Assembly (NCBI GenBank): GCA_000697665.1 | Contig: KL197714.1 | Coordinates: 1,387,557 to 1,451,556 of the forward strand | Origin: Jaapia argillacea MUCL 33604 | Lineage: Eukaryota; Basidiomycota; Agaricomycetes; Jaapiales; Jaapiaceae | Direction: 5' to 3' | Length of the DNA stretch: 64,000 nt | In this document: positions 56,959 through 64,000 of the stretch, one piece after another | Position numbering within the stretch: the first letter of the stretch is position 1 | Layout of the letters: each line of letters starts with the position of its first letter | Position numbers and translations under genes: made by a program | Notes under the pieces: generated by a model | The model's database searches: none | What the model was told of the DNA's origin: nothing | What the model saw: the letters and a program-made list of their open reading frames with translations, nothing else

Positions 56959-58826
56959 TTTCTCGGTGTTGTTGAAGAACGAAAAGGGATGTGGGACAGA
57001 AGCACCGGCCAGAGGCGATTGTTCTCAGAGTTGAGGATACTTCCTGGGAGTACAAGGAACCACCTAGTTTATATATTGTCCCTACGAAATTGCATTATCA
57101 CCGCAATGCGACTTGTAGTGGCTGTACCATCTGAAGATAGAAAGGGAGCAGAATTAGAACAAACTTGCATAGTAGCTGTACTTACGATCAGGGCTGAGAA
57201 GACATACACGACAGGAGTGTACTGCAATCGCCGCCCAAGAAGCAGCACATCGTATGCACAGCCCAATGATGACCGCACAAACACTAGGTTCAAGGCATGA
57301 AGATGCGCTATCTGCATTGACATGAGGAGATCGCGAATCATTTCCGGTGGTTGGAACTTTCAATGACCGCGTGGGGGCCCATGGTCTGCTGAACACCATA
57401 CTCCGAGGAGTAGCTAAATCCGGATCTGTGATTGATATGACGAGTCGAGGGGTGGGTGCAATGAGGCATTGCTGTGCTCTGCAATGAACCCATGGATATT
57501 TGGCAGATGGGCGCCAGGAGTATCCTGAACGTTGGTCACCGCGTCCTGTGAATAATTACGATACCAAGCCACATTGTCATCTGGTACGGGATATGTCGCC
57601 TCCCACTCGGAGCAACAGCTGTACAGGATGCACAGAACGCCTTGGGCAAATGTTGAATTGATCTAGTGTACAGACGTCAATATGGCACGTTGTCGATGTT
57701 CAAAGAGACATTCAGGGTCTGTCCGCGACGAGCGCAATTTCTAAATTACCACTTAACTCTCCTCGGGAAGAGTCCATGAGAAGACGGGCAGGAGCCAAGA
57801 TAAGAGGTTGATGGGAGCCTGAGGGGACACTGTAAATTCGGGGAGTTGAGCCAGGTTGGGATCGTCGAAACCGGTTTGTCAACAATACCTGCTTGACACC
57901 TCGATGGCTGCCAGATTCCCGCAACCGAGACACACACCGCATATATATCCCCCCAAGGCGACTGGGATTTAAGCCAGTTCTGAGGGGTGGACCCAACACT
58001 GCAGCCCACTCCCCGAGCCTTATGCATCTCGATCGGCACCCGGATAAAGAAGCGGTAGGGAGCCAGGCTGTGGAGTGTTGAATCAAAGATATGCTAGAAT
58101 AGTTCGCAGGAACCATGTCTCGAGTTGTGAGTGACAAAAAAGTGCTTCGCGTTATATTAATGTTTGCACTGCGAGCCAGAGGTGCCACGTAGATTCAGGC
58201 GTGATGCCAATTGGGGAAGGAAGACTGAATCCAATTCGGGTAAAGATGAGCATTCTCGTTCTTGTTCTTGAGGTGGAGGTGTGTGCGGAACATGGAGTAC
58301 AGCATGTTGTAGTGGCTGAGCGAGGAGGCCTGGGGAATGTCACTGGTCACATTTGTGTGACTACCGTAACTCTCCGTGGTTGGAACGTACTAGATTGTGA
58401 CGGCTTCAGCCCACCTTATCGACTTTTATCAAGCCTCTCGATGGTCAATCAACTCCAGTTCAGCTTCTGGCTGTATGATAGCAATTGGCTGGGGTGTTTT
58501 CCTCTCAGTCCCGAGGTTTTGATCTGTGGATAGCGACTCATGCTCTCACCAAGTCACAGCTCAGGGCCACTGACACGACCCAAATATCCTCACTCGGTCT
58601 AAAATCGATGACAACCTCGTGGTACCAGAGGAAAGGGCTCAACTAGTACGTACTGATTCTTTATGTCGAGCCTCATTGCTGCGTCTAAGCTGCATTCAGC
58701 AAGGTTTGGAAAATGTGTTACCTCGCCAGTTTTGATCCCATGTCCGCCCAAACTACGCCGACTCGGAGATCCGCTGGGAATAACACTTAAATCTCGTTTT
58801 TCTCTGTGGCTCCTTCGTCTACAATC
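56959..58826. other. Intergenic, no convincing gene
   Basis: 57,080-57,300 resembles the upstream region of AWxHGC gene 1. Open frames near 57,712-58,188 (minus) and 58,201-58,533 (plus) show no domain. 58,610-58,826 is the left end of the tandem unit shared with 60,470-60,694. Confidence 0.4.
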
Positions 58827-60010
58827 ATGCCTGCCAATGCCCCCTTTCCAAGACAAACTCGGAGGCCTGTTGGTGACTACTGTACGTGTGGTTGCGTTCT
58901 ATTTCTCGTGAGCACCACGCTTTCTAGCGATTCCTTCTCTGGTCGCCGCTAATTTGACCTTGCAGATATTCCTGATCGTCCACATCACCGACGCACTCTT
59001 AGTATATTACTGTACAGGTCTTCCTCGTCCCTTCTATGCTTCCTGACGCCAAGCTCGGTTTATAGATGGATATACCTTCGCCCATCCTTACCCACGTAAC
59101 GACTTGAACCGAACTATGGGCCACTGGCAGCGTTATACATGGCTCATGTGGATCTTCACCGTCTTCCTGGGTTTCTCGGATGTGGTCGTCTTTTGTTTCG
59201 TCGTCATGAAATCGAAAAACGACTGTGCCAAATGCATTTTGGCCCCAATTGGGTTATGTGTGACGGTCATGGTCTTCTATATGCCCTTTATCATCGAGTC
59301 GTGGGCGGAGACTGCACGTTCGTTCATGTTTATGAAAAGTTCGTCCATTGATTTTTGTCTCCTAGTATGCATGGCACCACGGATGCATCGGCGCCCAAAT
59401 GCAAGTCGTCCTTCAGGCATCACCATGCTATGGACCAGCCAACTTTGCCGTGGCCCACTACTTCATTGGCAATTCACCCGTGTACACGTACCAGCTCGTT
59501 CGGCAACCATCCAATTTCCTGAATTTCTCCCTACAGACAATCGACTCTTCATCTCTTGCGACAAACTTCTCGAGTCTTGGGTACCCATCGATCCAGAGCA
59601 TTGCCTACGACTTTGTTAGTAAGACAATTGTCGGGAATTGCACTTCGACCGCAGCTGCACCCAATTCTACCTTTCCCTGCCTTTCAGGGTCGTTCTATCC
59701 TTCCAACAACTACCTCTCATTCAATCTCACAGACTTTCGGGCAAACTCTTCCACTGCACCAATTTACCTCCGAGCAGTCGACAAAAACTGGTTCTTCAGC
59801 GAAGAGCCTCCACGAGTTGTGCTTAAGGATGGGGATGGGATGACTGTGCTTGAGACGGATGTGGCGAGTCAGTGTACGGCGCTGAAACTGTGTATGAGAA
59901 GTAGGGGTGCAGGTCCAGAGACTATCGTTCCTGTTGCATTGGTCTTATGGAAGCAGATGGACTTCGCTTCATATTGCGATTGTGGTCATCATGAGGGTGC
60001 GCTTGTCTGA
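58827..60010 (+). CDS. AWxHGC-family membrane protein 4 (second subtype)
   Basis: Exons: MPANAPFPRQTRRPVGDYCT ... VLFL | IFLIVHITDALLVYY(Y) | GYTFAHPYPRNDLNRT with spans WLMWIFTVFLGFSDVVVFCF and CVTVMVFYMPFIIESWAE | YAWHHGCIGAQMQVVLQASP. The last exon has DRQPSNFLNFSLQ-like sequence, sites NFSS, NCTS and NYLS/NLTD, and ends CDCGHHEGALV. Compared with genes 1-3 the N-terminus has an extra charged MPANAPFPRQ leader. Joining exons 3 and 4 in the frame of gene 5 needs a donor GCACGT instead of GT (GAGACT|GCACGT). Either this is a GC-AG intron or splicing is damaged, so the gene may be weakened. Confidence 0.7.
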
Positions 60011-60694
60011 TTCTCTTCTCTGCCTGCTTTCAATTCTTGAGCCCCGACGACTCGGACCCTTGTTGGGCGATGTACAATGCTGTTAATGAATTCGTGGTTA
60101 TCATTTGATGGACGTTGTATATACTCAACCGTACTCACAGTAACTATATCGGTACTGGGCGGTGTCACGATTCGGGCGATCTGGCAATGAAGGAGGAAGT
60201 GTGGTTTTGAGTTTAAACTTTCTAATCCTGTCCCCACGTGGAACCAGGTAGGGGCCATTTCGATCGAATCGATCCCCTAATCGCGCTGGAAGGCGTGGCT
60301 CCTTCCGACTTCCACTCTCCCTACCTATTGAACTTAAATTCTCCAAAACACTGGACCAGGTGTCAGAGAAGTCGGAAGGTTGTTATCAAGATGATTATAC
60401 TTAAATTCAGGAGCCTCGTGCTCAGGTTCAGTCGCCTCCCAAGTATCCTATCTTGATCTAGCATCAACAGCAACCTCACGGTACCAGAGCACAGGACTCA
60501 ACTAGTACGTATAGTATCAACCCTTTATCTCAAGCCTCGTTCTTTGAGCTAAGCTGTTTTCGGCAAACTTTGGTCAAGATATTAAAATCTGGGTTGTGAC
60601 CGCATACCCGACTAAACTGCACCTCTCGGAGATCTGTCTCTGATGACCTTTACTTAACTCCTGGGCTGTTCTACAACTGTCCTCACCAAAGGCC
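60011..60694. other. Spacer between the tandem AWxHGC genes
   Basis: 60,011-60,470 shows nothing; 60,470-60,694 is the duplicated upstream region. Confidence 0.45.
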
Positions 60695-61893
60695 ATGCCT
60701 GCTGATGCCCCCTTTCCAAGGCAAAATCGGAGACCTGCAGGGGACGGTTCAAGTTGCGACTGTGTATTCTTTGTGAGTGCTTCGTTCTCCCCACAACTCC
60801 CCACAACTCCCCTTTTTCGATCGTTCTGACGTACCCTCGCAGACCTGGCTCATCCTCCATGTCATTGACGCAATCCTGATATATTGCTGTAACTTTTGTT
60901 CTTCCCTCGTTCCACCCTCCGTTAATGCTGGCTTGCTTTTCAGATGGATACGCCTACGCCCACCCCAACCCACACCATCCGATAAATCGGGCCATGAATG
61001 GCTGGATTGCTTACACGTGGATGATGTGGATTTTCACGCTCATACTCGGATTTTCCGAGGTCGGCTTTTTCGCTATCGCCATGGTGAAGTGGAAAGACGG
61101 TTGCATCAGATGTTTGTTGGTCCCACTTGGTTTTGGCTTCGCGATTATGGCATTTTATGGACCATTTCTGGTGAGGTCGTGGGCTGAGAAAGTATGTCCA
61201 TTTCTGAATTATGTTCGTGGAGCGTTCTTCCATTGACTTATGGTTTCATAGTATGCGTGGGATCACGGCTGTCACAGCTTTCCGATGCAGGTCGTCCTTC
61301 AGGCGGCGGGGTGCTTCGGCCCAAACGTTGCCGTGGCCCACTATTTCATGGATGGCTCACCAATGTACACATACCAGCTCGACCGACAACCATCCAACTT
61401 CCTGAACTTCTCCTTGCAGACAATCGACTCCTCATCTCTTGCGACAAATCTCTCGAGTCCCGAGTACCCATCGATCCAGAGCATCGCTTACGAGTTTGTC
61501 AACAAAACGATAGCCGGGAATTGCACTTCTACTACAATCGCACCTAATTCCACCATCCCTTGCCTTTCAGGATCCTTCTATCCCTCCAACAACTACCTCT
61601 CATTCAACATCACGGACTCTCGGGCAAACTCATCCAATCAGCCGATTTACCTCCGAGGAACTGACAAGGAATGGTTCTTCAGCGAAGATCCTCCACGCTT
61701 AGTGCTCGAGGGCGGGAGCGGAACGACTGTGCTTGAAACGGATGTGGCGAGTCAGTGCACGTTGTTGAAGGTTTGTATGGGAAGGAGGGATGCGGGGCCC
61801 GAGACGATAGTTCCTATTGCGTTGGTATTGTGGAAGCAGATAGACTTTGCTTCGTATTGCGACTGCGGTGATCATGCAGATCAGCTTGTTTGA
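60695..61893 (+). CDS. AWxHGC-family membrane protein 5 (second subtype)
   Basis: 337 residues from four exons with normal sites: MPADAPFPRQNRRPAGDGSS ... CVFF | TWLILHVIDAILIYC(Y) | GYAYAHPNPHHPINRAMNGW, spans WMMWIFTLILGFSEVGFFAI and FGFAIMAFYGPFLV, RSWAEK | YAWDHGCHSFPMQVVLQAAG. The outer domain contains DSSSLATNLSS, NCTS, FNITDSRANSS and two CxC-like endings (CDCGDHADQLV). The third junction (gtatgt...ttcatag) is regular and serves as the model for gene 4. Three spans and a glycosylated domain are predicted; function is unknown. Confidence 0.8.
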
Positions 61894-62445
61894 TTCTCCT
61901 TCTGGGCTTACTCATGGTTTTTGCAAGGTGAAGCTGTAATTCTCAGCCTATGTACGATATCGGTACTTAGCGAACAGTAGGGAGGACATTGAAATGATCA
62001 TATATTATAACAAATCCATCTTCTCTGTTTACTGTAAGTGGATACCTTCATCTCGACCGAGGCTTGAGCCGAAGAATAACGATGTAACGCTGAGGTGGAG
62101 ACTGAACGGAAGAGCTGGCCGGATTGCAGGGTCGCAAAGTGACCTCTACATTTTTGAGCCTTAGTAGGTAATAACGCGCTAATGGCGAATGCTGAATTTT
62201 ACGCCCGAGGTGTTGACAACCCAACATGGACCTAGACAGACAAGGAGCCTTTCTCGTTGGGATGAAGCATAAAATGAAAATTAGGTGATAAACGATAGAT
62301 ACAACGATGAGAAGAAAGGTACCAATATAGCTGGATATCTCTCCTCTGTATTACCACGACCAACGCATCAGAATCAGTCTCCAGCGCACTACAATAAAGG
62401 ACAGACTCACCATACACATCCAACTCCAAACGCACGCAACGTGGC
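61894..62445. other. Intergenic between convergent genes
   Basis: No gene seen. Confidence 0.4.
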
Positions 62446-63115
62446 TTACGCCGGACCACCCGCCGAGCCGTTATTGTGTTTCCTCTTCTCCTCCAGATAG
62501 ACAAAGGTAACTACGATGAGATCCATCATATGTTGACCACTCGGGAATATCTGAAGACAGCCTGCATGTTTAGGCTTCCGGATGCCAAAGTTGGCTTCTT
62601 TGAACGAGGCTATGAAAGTTTCGTTAAAATCGTTCGTGATTAACTGTCAGACCGATCAGAGGGTCAGGGAAAGGGAAAGGCTAGAGGTGAGGGCGCTCTG
62701 TACTACCTTTTGGCCTCGCATTTGAAGGACCCACTTGTATTGTTTACCATCTGGCGCAATGGACTTTCTGTTCCTGTGTATCAAATAAAATGGTTGAACC
62801 GCAATGAAACAACCATGCGATCAACACCGACTGTCCAATGACCCCAATCTTCCTCAAGTAGTCTCCCACTCGCAATATCTTGCCACCATACACGATTTCA
62901 GATTGATGAAAGTGATGCCGATGGATCCTCGCCATTTCTTCGAAATGTGTATCGGGGTATGTACCTGCACGACGATAAACCGTCGTGTCTTTCCGTAGAC
63001 CGAAGCTATATGGTGTTTCGATTCTGTAGACCGGGAAGTCGTGTTCGTCGAGGAGAATGGTACGGATTGGGTCTGTGTTGGTGAAGGTGAAGATTTTGAT
63101 GGTGTCGGAGTCCAT
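62446..63115 (-). CDS. DUF6593 protein
   Basis: Three exons. Exon 1: MDSDTIKIFTFTNTDPIRTI, FPVYRIETPYSFGLRKDTTV, FEEMARIHRHHFHQSEIVYG and GKILRVGDYLRKIG. Exon 2: NRKSIAPDGKQYKWVLQMRG. Exon 3: LITNDFNETFIASF, GCLQIFPSGQHMMDLIVVTF and VYLEEKRK. This is the normal order of the fungal DUF6593 family: a beta-rich fold with YRIETP, a RIHWHSF-like strand, Y-G-GK, DG-x-x-YKW and a final MMDLIVVTFVYLE segment. Function is unknown and copies are numerous in mushrooms. The first junction uses CA|GTCGGT and is less certain than the second (AAG|gtagta...gacag). No signal peptide. Confidence 0.85.
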
Positions 63116-63824
63116 GTTGACGAGATGCTTGTAGTGTTGGGCAAAGTGCGAAGTGAACGTTCATTTATATGTTGGGAGGTGCGTCATGAACTGGGACCAT
63201 TCAAATTTGATATACGATGAGGATATTGGGAGGAAATATAGGTCGACTCGGAGGACTTACTAGAGCTGCACGAAAGATTCAGGACTTAGTCCAAACCTTG
63301 GACATTTGCCTCGCACCAAGACGGTATGCGTGCCATCTGACATGCATCGTCGCCTCGCACAGTTGGTCTCGATTAGGTCTCATCGACACCCGCGTATACT
63401 CTTGTTGAACTTCCGACAAAACAGTATCTCTAGAGTGGCGCCAAGATAATATGGGAAGCTATTCATATCATCAATGAGACGAAACCTGAGGATGTCGGAA
63501 TGGAATGAGAAACGAGGACTCGGGAAGATATCAACGAGTCGGTGAGTAGGAATGGCGGATAGTGCGTGGATGAATTCAAGCACGCAATGCGTCGGGGGTT
63601 CAATTCGGCCTGGTGGCACTCAGTTTTCTAGGATTTATGACATAATTCCGAGCACTTCATTCTCGCTGTTGTAGACAATCACGGAGAAATTGTGTTGATT
63701 ATTGTCCAAAATTCAGGCTGGATTTGCTCTTTCTCATCATGTACAGTATCAGGAGGTCAATAAATCGATTTTTTTATTGAAAACTAGGGGGTCTGGGTGC
63801 TTTACAAAGTTATGGGATGAGGAG
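63116..63824. other. Intergenic, nothing recognised
   Basis: Upstream of the DUF6593 gene. An 80-codon frame at 63,380-63,619 (minus) has no features. Confidence 0.35.
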
Positions 63825-64000
63825 AGGGATGATGGGGGAGAGGGGGAGAGGGGGAGGGGAGGAGGAGAGGGAGGAGGAGGGGAGGGAAGAGGAGGAGAGA
63901 GGGAAGAGGAGGAGAGGGGAAGAGGAGGAGAGAGGGAAGAGGAGGGAGAGGGGAGGAGGAGGGATGAAAGGAAGAGGGAGAGGGAAGAGGAGGGATGAAA
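63825..64000. repeat. Purine-rich (GGGAGA/GAGGAG)n low-complexity tract
   Basis: Almost pure A/G on the plus strand to the window edge, in imperfect GAGGAGAGGG-type units. It may continue outside the window. Confidence 0.9.

Larger units (their letters stand above)
58610..61893 (+). repeat. Tandem duplication of an AWxHGC gene with its upstream region
   Basis: Units about 58,610-60,010 and 60,470-61,893. Both open with CTCAACTAGTACGTA followed by similar non-coding sequence, then a gene of the same exon structure. Confidence 0.75.

Noticed and set aside
57712-58188. 158-codon open frame on the minus strand
   Set aside because: No domain, no paralogue, and Arg/Ser-rich composition of an uncoded frame.
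63560-63625. A GGTTCAATTC word resembling a tRNA B box
   Set aside because: No matching A box, acceptor stem or anticodon arm can be folded around it.

Overview
The window looks like nuclear DNA of a basidiomycete fungus, most likely an Agaricomycete. Genes are dense, lie on both strands, and are cut by many introns of about 45-70 bases with GT-AG ends. There are two class I hydrophobins and several families I know mainly from mushroom-forming fungi: DUF6593, WW-like multi-span membrane proteins, and the 'IGDVGF' family. I recognised no tRNA, rRNA, CRISPR array or intact transposon. Gene models were spliced by eye: each junction was chosen so that the frame stays open and, where a paralogue exists in the window, matches it.

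Layout. 1-12.2 kb is an accessory block: two tandem copies of a large unknown protein (called here the GPG family, 50-2480 and 5239-7744, minus strand), two AtaL/DUF1857 small proteins between them (3681-4978, plus), a three-span membrane protein with a large ectodomain (called here the AWxHGC family, 8396-9580) and a hydrophobin (10742-11196). 12.8-36.8 kb is more ordinary: a mitochondrial helical-repeat protein, a third GPG-family gene, a gene that looks like a fusion with its neighbour's tail, a very large Pro/Ser/Thr-rich membrane protein, a ~200-bp tandem repeat, a BTB protein, a WW-like membrane protein, an uncertain membrane protein and a DUF1275 protein. 37.6-46.4 kb repeats the content of the first block in another order and partly decayed: four more AtaL genes, a second hydrophobin with its upstream region, an AWxHGC pseudogene with two stops and two frameshifts, and a fragment of a GPG-family gene. 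46.5-64 kb holds an HpcH/HpaI aldolase, a MYND zinc-finger protein, a divergent pair of F-box-type proteins, a LEU5-type mitochondrial carrier, three more AWxHGC genes (two in tandem), a DUF6593 gene and a purine-rich end.

How it fits together. Four unrelated families (GPG, AtaL, AWxHGC, hydrophobin) occur together in two blocks about 30 kb apart, and copies range from intact to fragmentary. This suggests a gene set that keeps being duplicated, rearranged and lost. Hydrophobins coat the hyphal surface, AWxHGC proteins would expose a glycosylated domain, and AtaL proteins have a START-like ligand-binding fold, so a role at the cell surface or in interaction with the surroundings is possible, but that is inference. 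All four AtaL genes of one subtype share an exact 15-nt element just upstream of a TATA box.
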